A stretch of DNA of 64,000 nucleotides from CALXQW01 sp031553045 (GTDB lineage: Bacteria; Verrucomicrobiota; Verrucomicrobiia; Opitutales; Intestinicryptomonadaceae). The notes under the pieces were generated by a model. That model ran no database searches. It had not been told where the DNA came from and saw nothing but the letters and a program-made list of their open reading frames with translations. The stretch lies in assembly GCA_031553045.1 (NCBI GenBank), contig JAVBLZ010000005.1:1-64000 (forward strand). The letters are read 5' to 3'. Shown in pieces: positions 15,576 to 23,764 of the stretch (position 1 is its first letter; each line of letters begins with the position of its first letter). A program made the position numbers and the translations under genes.

Positions 15576-16181
15576 TTGAGCGAAAAAAATATGAAAAATA
15601 AAATTCTTAAAATAGCGGAAAAAATGTTTTTGGAAAAACCTTACGATGATATCGTTATGCGTGACATTGCAAAAGCTTTGAATATTAGCGTAGGCAATCT
15701 TACATATCATTTCAAAAAAAAAGACGATCTGGCAGAAGAGGTTGTTCTTAATGTGTTCAGCCGACACAAACAGCGCCCAAGTTGCCAGTCTTTAGAGGAG
15801 TTGGACGAGTGGATTGCTTCATTCAAAAAATCCAAAGATGAGACCTCTTTTTATTTTAAAGATTTTGAACAACTAGCGAAAATCAGCAAAAAGATGAGAG
15901 ACATACAGCAGGAAGTTTTCGCAAGAAATCTTAGGTTTTGGAGAGAAACACTTAAAAATTTCAATAAGGCTGGAATATTGGAATCAGAGGGGTTTAAAGC
16001 GCAATATGACACATTCATTCATAACTTCTATTTGCTAAAAGCTCGCTGGAATGAACAGAGCGTGCTAGAATCAAAATTGGGCATTAAGAAAATGGAATTT
16101 CGTTTCAGAGTTTGGGCATTATTATTTCCCATGTTGAGCAGCAAGGGGAAGCGTATTTTCAAAAACAAAATCATTTTGTAA
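15576..16181 (+). CDS. TetR/AcrR family repressor
   Basis: A 201-residue regulator with the TetR helix-turn-helix at residues about 12-50: VMRDIAKALNISVGNLTYHFKKKDDL. The chosen start is TTG at 15576, because a perfect AGGAGG lies 6 bases upstream; the ATG at 15591 is too far from it. The rest of the protein is helical and ligand-binding by analogy. It probably represses itself and the divergent SDR gene through the palindrome in between. Nothing indicates the ligand. Confidence 0.9.
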   Translation: MSEKNMKNKILKIAEKMFLEKPYDDIVMRDIAKALNISVGNLTYHFKKKDDLAEEVVLNVFSRHKQRPSCQSLEELDEWIASFKKSKDETSFYFKDFEQLAKISKKMRDIQQEVFARNLRFWRETLKNFNKAGILESEGFKAQYDTFIHNFYLLKARWNEQSVLESKLGIKKMEFRFRVWALLFPMLSSKGKRIFKNKIIL

Positions 16182-16238
16182 ATGTTGGTAAAGCCATCGC
16201 ATTCTCTAATCTGGCGTTAGCTGTATTACAAATGGGTC

Positions 16239-16357
16239 TTTACTTTTGGAATTACACGCCATTTCTAAAATGTTTGATTTAAATGCCCAATTAAACGCAT
16301 TTAATGCGAGAGCAAGCACGCTGTTTGAATACACTCATTAGGACAGGTTTTAACTCA
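16239..16357. repeat. Flanking repeat, right copy
   Basis: A direct-orientation relative of 12966-13099, sharing four blocks in the same order. It lies just downstream of the TetR gene and closes the accessory segment. Its right end runs into the terminator of the surface protein gene. Confidence 0.65.
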
Positions 16358-16359
16358 AA

Positions 16360-16392
16360 AAAACTCTGAGGTTTTTTCATTCCCAGAGTTTT
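16360..16392 (-). terminator. Terminator of the 16445-18664 gene
   Basis: On the minus strand, AAAACTCTG pairs with CAGAGTTTT around a loop of about 15 bases and is followed by a T run. The same design ends the PEP-CTERM pseudogene (26350-26386). Confidence 0.8.
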
Positions 16393-16444
16393 GTTAATTT
16401 TGTTTTAGAATTTTTTAATGAGGCTTGGCAGATTTGTATTTTTT

Positions 16445-18664
16445 CTATTTGCGCTTTCTGTAAATCGCAAAGGTAAGTGCCAGAAGCCCTAAGATTGCGG
16501 CGTAGGTTGAGGGCTCAGGCACTACTGTGCCGTTCATCCAGATGCCGCCAAGTTCGTCGTCGAAAATTCTGCCTGTGAACTTTCCGTTGAAGTCGAAATA
16601 TTCGTTCAAATCCGTGCCTAAAACTCCTGAAAGAGTGTTGTAGCCAAAAATCTTATAATTGCCAGTTTCGCCTGAAAAGTTGTAGAGGTCTATGAGGATT
16701 TTATCTAGCGAGGTGTCGCCTATTATCAAATTTCCCCAGACATTCAATAGGTCGCCATTTTCAATTTTTAAAATTGCACCGCCATCCAAGGTGAGGTCTC
16801 CAAATTCCAGCGTACCTGCAGCGCCGTCTCCGGGGGAAAGTATGCCGCCGCTTTCAATAGTAACGTCATTTATACCTCCTTCTCCGGAAAGCGTCGCACC
16901 GCTTTTTACATACATATAAGAATATTGGTTTCCGTGGGTAGTACTCCAATATTCGCAACCCCAAATATTGTTAACGACAAGTTCGCCTTCAACAATATTT
17001 GTCATACCCAGCATATGCATTGCGTCCGAATTTACGATAAGCTTGCCTTTGCCTGTTTTGTTTATAATTCCATCGAATGAATAAGACGCTAGACCATCTT
17101 TCGTCACTCCTTTAACGCCTATCGTATAGCTTGAATTTTGGGCGATATTGAAATTGATATCCAAATTTCCCGTAGAAGGGTTTTCAACATATAAAAATCC
17201 TGAATCGCTGCCCGTGTTGCCTGTTGAGCTCAAATGTTTGCCTTCTGTTACTTCAAAATTTAGGACGCCTGCGCCATTTAGATATATTGCGCCGCCTTCA
17301 CCTGCGCGGTTGTCTGTGAACACGGTATCGCATATGGTTAGGTTAATTTCATGGCTGTCCTCATCTGCCTGCAAAACCGCTATTGCACCGCCCTTGCCGT
17401 GGAATGATCTGTTTGAAGTGAAGCTGCTGTTTTCTATGAGCGTTGGGGCGGATGCGCTTAATTCTGACGTGTAAATCAAGACAGCGCCGCCGTCGGCAGA
17501 ACTCCCGTCTGCGGTGTTTAATTCAAATGTTGCATTTTTTATAGTGGCTTTGCCGGAGCTGTATATCGCACCGCCGCCGTTAATTACGCCAGATGCGGAG
17601 TCTCCCCAAGCGTTATTGCTTTTGAATTCGCTGCCGTCTATTTGCAAAAGGTAGGAGGAAGAACCGCCCAATGCGGTATAGCGTATTGCGCCGCCATTTG
17701 CGGCGGTGTTAGAGTTAAATTTACCACCAGTAATTGTGGCGTTTCTATCTATAAAAAGCGCACCGCCGCCGCCGGAAATATTGCTTGCGTGATTGCTCGC
17801 TTTATTGCCCGTAAAGTCTGTGTTGTTAAGCGTAAAATATAAGCCTGCGGAGTGTATTGCGCCGCCATCGCCATAGGTTGAATTGTTTGTGAATGCGGAA
17901 TTGCTTATGCTGACATTGGCAGTGGAATATCCGCCTATGTTGATTGCGCCGCCATAAGCTCTATAAAAAGCCACAGCATTATTGTTGGCGGTATTGCTTG
18001 TGAATGTAGAGTTTGATATTACAACTTTCCCAGCGATATCCATTGCGCCGCCATAGCCGTAGTTTGCGTTGTCGCCGCCCGCCTTGTTGTTCGTGAAATC
18101 AGTATTTATAAAGGTCGATATTGAGTAACCATTTATGTAAGCTGCGCCGCCCCAGCCACCGCTATCGCCGTCGCCTTTGGCGAAATTATTTGAAAATACG
18201 ATACGCCCCGTTCCACCCTCGGAATCAGGTTTAAATGTGATACTTGAAGCAGTTGCCGCTGCACTTGTTCCCGCATACATTGCTGAAGCATAAGGGGAGG
18301 TATTGTTTGAGAATGTTAAAATTTTCCCATCAATAATGGCTATCACAGTGTGGCGCATTTCCCAATGGTCAAAAGATCCGTCCTCTTTTTTGATAAAGCC
18401 ACTCCAGAGCTGTTGATTGGCGGTGTCGGCAGTTGCCGCAAAAGTTATATTTTGCAGAATATTCACAATCACGGGCGTTGCAGAGTTTGTGCTTCCCAAA
18501 TCAAGTTTTGAAAGCAATCCGCTTACACCCGTCAAATCGGAAGCGGCATTTACATCCACAGTTCCCGAGTCTATGCGCCTGTCAAATTGGTCTTCGGAAA
18601 AAAGACCAAGAGGAGCAAACAAGCAAATGAAGCTTAGGTATTTTACGATGCGCAGGTTTTTCAT
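16445..18664 (-). CDS. PEP-CTERM surface protein with Pmp-type beta-helix repeats
   Basis: A 739-residue exported protein with a signal peptide (about 1-23). Residues about 150-480 carry some ten FxxN motifs (FTNN, FTSN, FTGN) alternating with GGAI/GGAL/GGAV, the pattern of chlamydial polymorphic outer membrane proteins and other right-handed beta-helices. An autotransporter-type linker with repeated GGxLxxENGDLLNV follows. The last 27 residues are a PEP-CTERM sorting signal: VPEPSTYA, a hydrophobic helix, then YRKRK. It should be processed by an exosortase such as that at 59474-60346 and displayed or released at the surface, likely as an adhesin. A palindromic operator and a TetR gene lie directly upstream. 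Confidence 0.9.
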   Translation of the reverse strand: MKNLRIVKYLSFICLFAPLGLFSEDQFDRRIDSGTVDVNAASDLTGVSGLLSKLDLGSTNSATPVIVNILQNITFAATADTANQQLWSGFIKKEDGSFDHWEMRHTVIAIIDGKILTFSNNTSPYASAMYAGTSAAATASSITFKPDSEGGTGRIVFSNNFAKGDGDSGGWGGAAYINGYSISTFINTDFTNNKAGGDNANYGYGGAMDIAGKVVISNSTFTSNTANNNAVAFYRAYGGAINIGGYSTANVSISNSAFTNNSTYGDGGAIHSAGLYFTLNNTDFTGNKASNHASNISGGGGALFIDRNATITGGKFNSNTAANGGAIRYTALGGSSSYLLQIDGSEFKSNNAWGDSASGVINGGGAIYSSGKATIKNATFELNTADGSSADGGAVLIYTSELSASAPTLIENSSFTSNRSFHGKGGAIAVLQADEDSHEINLTICDTVFTDNRAGEGGAIYLNGAGVLNFEVTEGKHLSSTGNTGSDSGFLYVENPSTGNLDINFNIAQNSSYTIGVKGVTKDGLASYSFDGIINKTGKGKLIVNSDAMHMLGMTNIVEGELVVNNIWGCEYWSTTHGNQYSYMYVKSGATLSGEGGINDVTIESGGILSPGDGAAGTLEFGDLTLDGGAILKIENGDLLNVWGNLIIGDTSLDKILIDLYNFSGETGNYKIFGYNTLSGVLGTDLNEYFDFNGKFTGRIFDDELGGIWMNGTVVPEPSTYAAILGLLALTFAIYRKRK

Positions 18665-18723
18665 AAGTGTCCTTTCAAATGTTTTGATATATTTATAAAG
18701 CAGTTATAGAAAACATGCAAGAT

Positions 18724-18747
18724 TTATTTGTACGATTGTACAAATAA
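18724..18747. promoter_or_regulatory. TetR operator between surface protein and TetR genes
   Basis: A perfect palindrome with 10-bp arms, TTATTTGTAC and GTACAAATAA, separated by 4 bases. It is the only strong palindrome in the 165-base divergent gap, so the adjacent TetR protein probably controls the PEP-CTERM gene and itself. Confidence 0.78.
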
Positions 18748-18829
18748 GTTGCGCAAATAATGGCAATATATATCCTCGGTTTTTGCTTGAATCTTTCTTG
18801 TTGTTTTACGATTATTTGGCTTACGATGT

Positions 18830-19522
18830 ATGCATAAAAAAGGTAGGAAACAGAATGTGATCGGCAAGGAGACCCGCCTAAAGTTAATCAGGGCGGCGGG
18901 CAGGGTTTTTGCCCAAAAGGGCTTTGAGGGTGCGGGCCTGCGCGAAATTTCCACGCTGGCGGGATTCCCTGTGAGCATCATAACCTACCACTTTAAGACA
19001 AAGGAAAACCTCTTTTTTGAAACTTTGCACCATCACTTCATTAAACAGCCAAAGCTCACTAAAGCCTTTAATTCTTTCCTTGATGCGGATTATAAAAAGC
19101 CGCAAAGCATTTCAAATGCCATGTTTGAAAGTTTTTTATTTATCTACCAAATATGCCACGGCAAAAACAAATCGCCAAATCTCGACGGGCTTATAATGTG
19201 CCTGATTAACGATTCAGGAAATATCGCCCACGTATTTCAGGAAATGGCAAACAGTTTGATGAACCATATTTTTGAGATTCTTGTAAAAAACAACCCTAAG
19301 CTCAGCGACACTGACATATTCTGGTGGGGGCGCTTGTTTTGGGCGCAAATTTTCTATTCGATAACGGGCAAAAAACTCATGCTTACCGAGATGGAAACAA
19401 AAAACTATTCGGAAGAATTCATATACTCGATGGCTTGGCGCTCCGCCTGCCAATGCTGTCTTGCAATAAATTTACCACTGCCGTCGGGCAAAGACAAATG
19501 GCATATCAAATATCCTTCGTGA
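18830..19522 (+). CDS. TetR/AcrR family regulator of the adjacent surface protein (inferred)
   Basis: A 230-residue regulator with an N-terminal TetR helix-turn-helix (residues about 15-60): GLREISTLAGFPVSIITYHFKTKENLF. The C-terminal part has the layout of the broad TetR ligand-binding domain and resembles CerR/DUF1956-type members. It is divergent from the PEP-CTERM gene at 16445-18664, with a 24-base perfect palindrome in between. It most likely represses both. No ligand can be read from context. Confidence 0.88.
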   Translation: MHKKGRKQNVIGKETRLKLIRAAGRVFAQKGFEGAGLREISTLAGFPVSIITYHFKTKENLFFETLHHHFIKQPKLTKAFNSFLDADYKKPQSISNAMFESFLFIYQICHGKNKSPNLDGLIMCLINDSGNIAHVFQEMANSLMNHIFEILVKNNPKLSDTDIFWWGRLFWAQIFYSITGKKLMLTEMETKNYSEEFIYSMAWRSACQCCLAINLPLPSGKDKWHIKYPS

Positions 19523-19565
19523 TTTTCAGAAATTATTCCGTCTGCAAAAAAACTTGCGGGTAAAT

Positions 19566-19606
19566 AATATCATAAAATACCCATTATAATCTTACGATTT
19601 TTGAGT
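19566..19606. repeat. Short dispersed repeat, copy 2
   Basis: AATATCATAAAATACCC, then ATTATAATCTTACG and TTTTTGAG. It lies in the convergent gap between the TetR gene and the pentapeptide/Sel1 gene. Confidence 0.5.
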
Positions 19607-19613
19607 GCTTCGT

Positions 19614-21905
19614 TTATTTTCGCCATTTAAGGCAGGTTTTTAATAAGTTTTTATCAGAATTAGATCCGTCTATATCGCCAGAATTTTGACGTATCAGCCC
19701 TCTGTACATATAGAAAGCAGGAATATCTCTTCTTAAAGAAATTGCCTCATTTACTAAGAAAATTTTTGCATTGTGATTTTCCTTTTCTTTTATCTTGTCC
19801 AGATATTTATACGCTTTTTCGGAATTAATTTTCAAAAGTTCTGGGGTCTCCAACTCGACAAGAATCCCGCTTTCATTTATTATTTCATCTATCAAATCCA
19901 CTTTGTAAGATAGGCTCTGCAATATGTATAAGTCGCCTAAAATTTTTCTTTTGTCTCCAATCTTAATATTAAGATTGAGTCTATTAAGATAAGCTTCATG
20001 TGAAATGGGGTTTTGCTTCAAATAATCATTTATTTTATCAAGCTTTGATCCTAATTCCGCATCAAGGTCAATAGATGCTTTGGATGTAAGTGCTGAAAGT
20101 ATTTTTACTCTATCAAAATTTTCTTTTTTATCGATTTTTTCCAAAGCATTAATCGATTCAGCATTGCCTGCTTTTGCAGACTTTCTCAGCCATTCCATGG
20201 CAAGATTCGGATTTTTTTCGCATCCATACCCTTTGTTATAACACATGAAAAGATACGCCATAGACTCGGGATGACCATTGTTTGCTGATTTCTCGTACCA
20301 ATAGAAGGCTTTCTTGGGGTCTTCAATTAATCCTCCGCTAGCATTTCTATATGCCGATGCTAAATAAAATTGTGCATTTTCTTCATCTTGCTCTGCCGCT
20401 TTTTCAAGCCAAAAAATTGTCATTGCTTCGTCCTTTCGAATTTCTTTGCCTGTTAAATAAAGCATGGCGAGTAGATATTGATAGGTTTTATTACCCTGTT
20501 TTGCCGCTTTGATCATCCAATCTTCAGCAACATTTTTATCTTGAGGCACTCCATCCCCGAAAGCATAGCACATTCCTAATGAAAATTGGGCTTGTGGATC
20601 ATTTTTTTCGGCAGCCTTTGTAAAATAAGACACCGCCAATTTTTCCGATTTTTCAACGCCAAGCCCGTGCAAATAGCAATCCCCTAACATTGTGTTCGCT
20701 TTTATGTTCCCTAATTGAGATGCCTTTAAGAATAACTTAACAGCACCCATCTTGTCGGTTTTAAATAACTCACTTGCACTTTTAAATATTTTATCTGCAT
20801 TATCATCACTGGAAGTCGTGTTATCCAGATCAGATAGTGCTTTTTTTTCTGTAAGATTTTCTGGCAATTTTACGCCTGAAAAATCAGAAGCTTCTGTTAT
20901 TTGCTCCCAAGTAAGATTGTATGCTTTTGACAAATCCAAATTTCTTATATCCTTTCCCTTAAAGCTGACTCCGGCAAAGTTTAGTGCCGGTAATATTGCG
21001 GGTTTTTTCCAATAAGAAGCTAATTCGCTTTTGGGATTCCACGATTTTGCGTTCATTATTTGTTTTGCCGTAAGCCCTGTGCATTTGGAAAAATCAATGC
21101 CATCAATATCAACACCTGAAAAATCAGCACCAGAAAAATCCATGGGTGGAATCAAAATGAAAGTAATAGATTTAGCCCTGATTAGCTTTTCAGCCATAAG
21201 CCCCGTACATTTGGAAAAATCAATACCATCAATATAAGCATTGCTAAAATCTATATTTGTAAAATCCAACGACGGAAGCTTTATCCCACAATATTCTTTT
21301 GCGGAAATAACTTTTCCCCAAGTTATCCCCGTGCAGTTCGAGAAATCGATAAAAGAAATATCTTTATCTTGAAAGTCAGATTCAGATAGGTCCAGTGGCG
21401 GCAATACTATAAATCTATGCGACTTTGCTTGTAAAATTTGATTTAATGTTAACCCCGTACAATTTGAAAAATCTATACCGTCTATATTAAAATCTTTTAA
21501 ACTTTTCCCTATGAAGTTTGTTGGAGGTATTTTGACTTTGCGCCTTTCTGCACGATGCGCAAGCATTCTCATAACATCCAAATTTGTGCACAATGAAAAA
21601 TCAACTCCATTAAGCTTATCTGGTAGTACTCCAGTTAAATCTAAAGGTGGTAATTTGATATTATCAAAATTTTTTGCACGGCTAATTTTATCCCATGACA
21701 AACCCTCGCAATCGCTAAAGTCCGTATTCCCGATATCAATATTATTAAACGACGAAAAGAAAAAATCTGCTTTGAATCCCTTTTCTTTTTTTACTCTATC
21801 AATAAGATATTGACTGCGCAAATCGCTACTCAACCAAAGATATGTTATTCCAAACCCAGAGAATAAAATTATAAAAATCAAACTTATACAAAAGGCTTTT
21901 TTCAT
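19614..21905 (-). CDS. Membrane-anchored protein with pentapeptide-like and Sel1 repeats
   Basis: A 763-residue protein from the ATG at 21905 (a TTG at 21941 is also open). One N-terminal transmembrane helix (about 3-22) anchors it, probably with the rest in the periplasm. Residues about 50-350 hold seven units of roughly 40 residues built on IDFSxCTGLT-xxQIxxAK-xxxxxLPPLDFSG, a pentapeptide-like coil joined to a helix. Residues about 390-580 hold five Sel1-like repeats (LGDCYLHGLGV, LGMCYAFGDGV and so on). The C-terminal 180 residues are TPR-like. Sel1 and pentapeptide stretches are protein-interaction scaffolds. Its partners are unknown. Confidence 0.85.
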   Translation of the reverse strand: MKKAFCISLIFIILFSGFGITYLWLSSDLRSQYLIDRVKKEKGFKADFFFSSFNNIDIGNTDFSDCEGLSWDKISRAKNFDNIKLPPLDLTGVLPDKLNGVDFSLCTNLDVMRMLAHRAERRKVKIPPTNFIGKSLKDFNIDGIDFSNCTGLTLNQILQAKSHRFIVLPPLDLSESDFQDKDISFIDFSNCTGITWGKVISAKEYCGIKLPSLDFTNIDFSNAYIDGIDFSKCTGLMAEKLIRAKSITFILIPPMDFSGADFSGVDIDGIDFSKCTGLTAKQIMNAKSWNPKSELASYWKKPAILPALNFAGVSFKGKDIRNLDLSKAYNLTWEQITEASDFSGVKLPENLTEKKALSDLDNTTSSDDNADKIFKSASELFKTDKMGAVKLFLKASQLGNIKANTMLGDCYLHGLGVEKSEKLAVSYFTKAAEKNDPQAQFSLGMCYAFGDGVPQDKNVAEDWMIKAAKQGNKTYQYLLAMLYLTGKEIRKDEAMTIFWLEKAAEQDEENAQFYLASAYRNASGGLIEDPKKAFYWYEKSANNGHPESMAYLFMCYNKGYGCEKNPNLAMEWLRKSAKAGNAESINALEKIDKKENFDRVKILSALTSKASIDLDAELGSKLDKINDYLKQNPISHEAYLNRLNLNIKIGDKRKILGDLYILQSLSYKVDLIDEIINESGILVELETPELLKINSEKAYKYLDKIKEKENHNAKIFLVNEAISLRRDIPAFYMYRGLIRQNSGDIDGSNSDKNLLKTCLKWRK

Positions 21906-21977
21906 TTGCGGAATATAAATAGATAGATCAAGAGTTTGCAATTTAAAATAAGCCGATAAATCAAGCTAATCTTTAGT

Positions 21978-22021
21978 AAAATAGTATTACAAATTATTCA
22001 CCATAATCTTGCGATTTTTGA
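21978..22021. repeat. Short dispersed repeat, copy 3
   Basis: GTAAAATAGTATTAC, then CACCATAATCTTGCG and ATTTTTGATAG. It is the most diverged of the three copies and lies between tag and the pentapeptide/Sel1 gene. Confidence 0.4.
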
Positions 22022-22039
22022 TAGAGGTTTGTAAAATTA

Positions 22040-22609
22040 TTATTTGCCATCTCTGAGCCAGCAATCCAGAAGGTGGTCGTTTACAAGACCGGTTGCCTGC
22101 AAATGAGAGTAGCATATTGTTGAGCCAAAAAATTTGAATCCACGTTTTTTCATATCTTTTGCAATGGCGTCAGATTCTGCAGAATTTGCTGGAATTTGGC
22201 TTATGCTTTTCCATTTGTTGATTATGGGTTTTTTATTTGGGAAGAAGCTTATCAGATAGTTGTAAAAAGTTCCAAATTCATTTTGCAGTTTCAAAAAGTT
22301 TTGAGCGTTTGTTATGGCCGCACGGATTTTCAATCTGTTGCGTACAATTTCTGGATATAGCATTAGGCGTTCCACATCTTCTTCCGTAAATTTTGCAACT
22401 TTTTTTGCGTCAAAATTTGCAAATGCATTCCTGTATCCTTGGCGCTTTTTCAAAATAGTTATCCATGAAAGCCCTGCTTGTGCAGATTCAAGAACAAGAA
22501 ACTCAAACATAGTTTTATCGTCTTTAACCAATCTTCCCCATTCCTCATCATGATATTTAATATATGTGGAGTCGGATTCACACCAAGGGCATCTCTTTTT
22601 AGTTTTCAT
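22040..22609 (-). CDS. tag: DNA-3-methyladenine glycosylase I
   Basis: A 189-residue protein of normal length for Tag. It begins RCPWC and has YHDEEWG, then AGLSWITILKKR and GSTICYSHLQATGLVNDHLLDC. The zinc ligands expected from E. coli Tag are present (a Cys in RCPWC, His20, and a His and Cys in HLLDC). The enzyme removes 3-methyladenine from alkylated DNA in base excision repair. It stands alone; the next gene upstream is the nitroreductase, 94 bases away on the same strand. Confidence 0.95.
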   Translation of the reverse strand: MKTKKRCPWCESDSTYIKYHDEEWGRLVKDDKTMFEFLVLESAQAGLSWITILKKRQGYRNAFANFDAKKVAKFTEEDVERLMLYPEIVRNRLKIRAAITNAQNFLKLQNEFGTFYNYLISFFPNKKPIINKWKSISQIPANSAESDAIAKDMKKRGFKFFGSTICYSHLQATGLVNDHLLDCWLRDGK

Positions 22610-22703
22610 ACCAAAAATTTATACGTATTTCCTTCTGCAAATCAAAGGAATTTTTGCCGCTAAAAGATTTCCAATTAATTTTACAAACAAGCCAGGTTGG
22701 GGT

Positions 22704-23558
22704 TTATAAATATCTATCCGTGTACTTCAAATATTTGAATGATGGCATGCCAAGCGCCATAATTGCGTGGATTTCGCCGTCTATGCCAAGTATTTTTTGC
22801 AATACTTTTTTGCCATCTTGCTTGCTTGCGTTGAGTACAAACCCCATGTATATCTGGCTAACCCCAAGAGATTCCGCCATTAAAGAGGCATTTTGATACG
22901 CTAAGTTTGCATCTACGCAGCCAAATCTGCTTGATTTTGGAGTGTGGAAAAATATCAACGCCGTTGCCTTGCGCAGAATAGGGTCTTTGCCTGCCTCATG
23001 TTCTTGCTTCAGGCGCTTAAACATTGGAAGGTATTTGTACACGTCTTTTAAAAAGGGTTTCAAAATTAGTTGGGCGATAGGGTTTGAAAGTTTTTTCCCT
23101 AAGCTGTCGAAAGTTTTTACGGTAAACTCACTTATCTTCAAGAGTGTTTCAGGCTCTGCTATAATGGTGAAACGCAGTTCTTGAGAGTTGGTGGCGGTTG
23201 GTGCGTATTGCGCAGCTTCGATAATTTTATCTAAAAATTCTTGAGGAATTTGCTTGGAAGTCAAAGCCCTGTTTGAGCGTCGAGACTTTATCAAAAGCAT
23301 GGTTTGCTCCGCCGTTGGCAATAATGAATAATCTATGATGTGTTGTTTACTTTCGGGAAATGCAGAGTGAGCAACAGAATTGGTAGGGCACACGCTAACG
23401 CAGTGTCCGCAAACAATGCAAGTGTGTGTGTTATTCAATGAAATATCCTCGCCAACATTTTCTTGGAGCATAATTTCAATAGGGCATACCCGTACACATT
23501 TGCCGCATTTAATACAGGTATTTTTTAGTATGTTAATTGCCTTAGTGATAGACTTCAT
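22704..23558 (-). CDS. Nitroreductase with N-terminal 2[4Fe-4S] ferredoxin domain
   Basis: A 284-residue protein with two ferredoxin motifs, CIKCGKCVRVCP (about 15) and CIVCGHCVSVCP (about 47), followed by an FMN nitroreductase domain (about 85-284) with the usual RRSNRALTSKQI start. The ferredoxin head probably feeds electrons to FMN from a reduced carrier, which fits an anaerobic lifestyle. The physiological substrate is not known; such proteins are usually annotated as nitroreductase-family. It is probably cotranscribed with tag or independent; no promoter is clear. Confidence 0.9.
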   Translation of the reverse strand: MKSITKAINILKNTCIKCGKCVRVCPIEIMLQENVGEDISLNNTHTCIVCGHCVSVCPTNSVAHSAFPESKQHIIDYSLLPTAEQTMLLIKSRRSNRALTSKQIPQEFLDKIIEAAQYAPTATNSQELRFTIIAEPETLLKISEFTVKTFDSLGKKLSNPIAQLILKPFLKDVYKYLPMFKRLKQEHEAGKDPILRKATALIFFHTPKSSRFGCVDANLAYQNASLMAESLGVSQIYMGFVLNASKQDGKKVLQKILGIDGEIHAIMALGMPSFKYLKYTDRYL

Positions 23559-23764
23559 GGGAGGAGTTAATCAAAAATCAGACTCCTCTGCAAGAAGAAC
23601 TCGCCGCATAAACAGGGCGATTTAAATCGTCTTGGTTTGCGGGTATTTAATCGGGGCTGCGACCATGCTTTCAGTGAAGCGCTTACGTCGAATATCGCAA
23701 ACACTTGCTTTGTGTTGGCTTTGGATTTTTAAGCGCACACACAAAGCAGAAGCATAACCCTTTT

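Noticed and set aside
15576..16181. ATG at 15591 as the start of the first TetR gene
   Set aside because: The Shine-Dalgarno sequence is 6 bases from the TTG at 15576 and 21 bases from the ATG.
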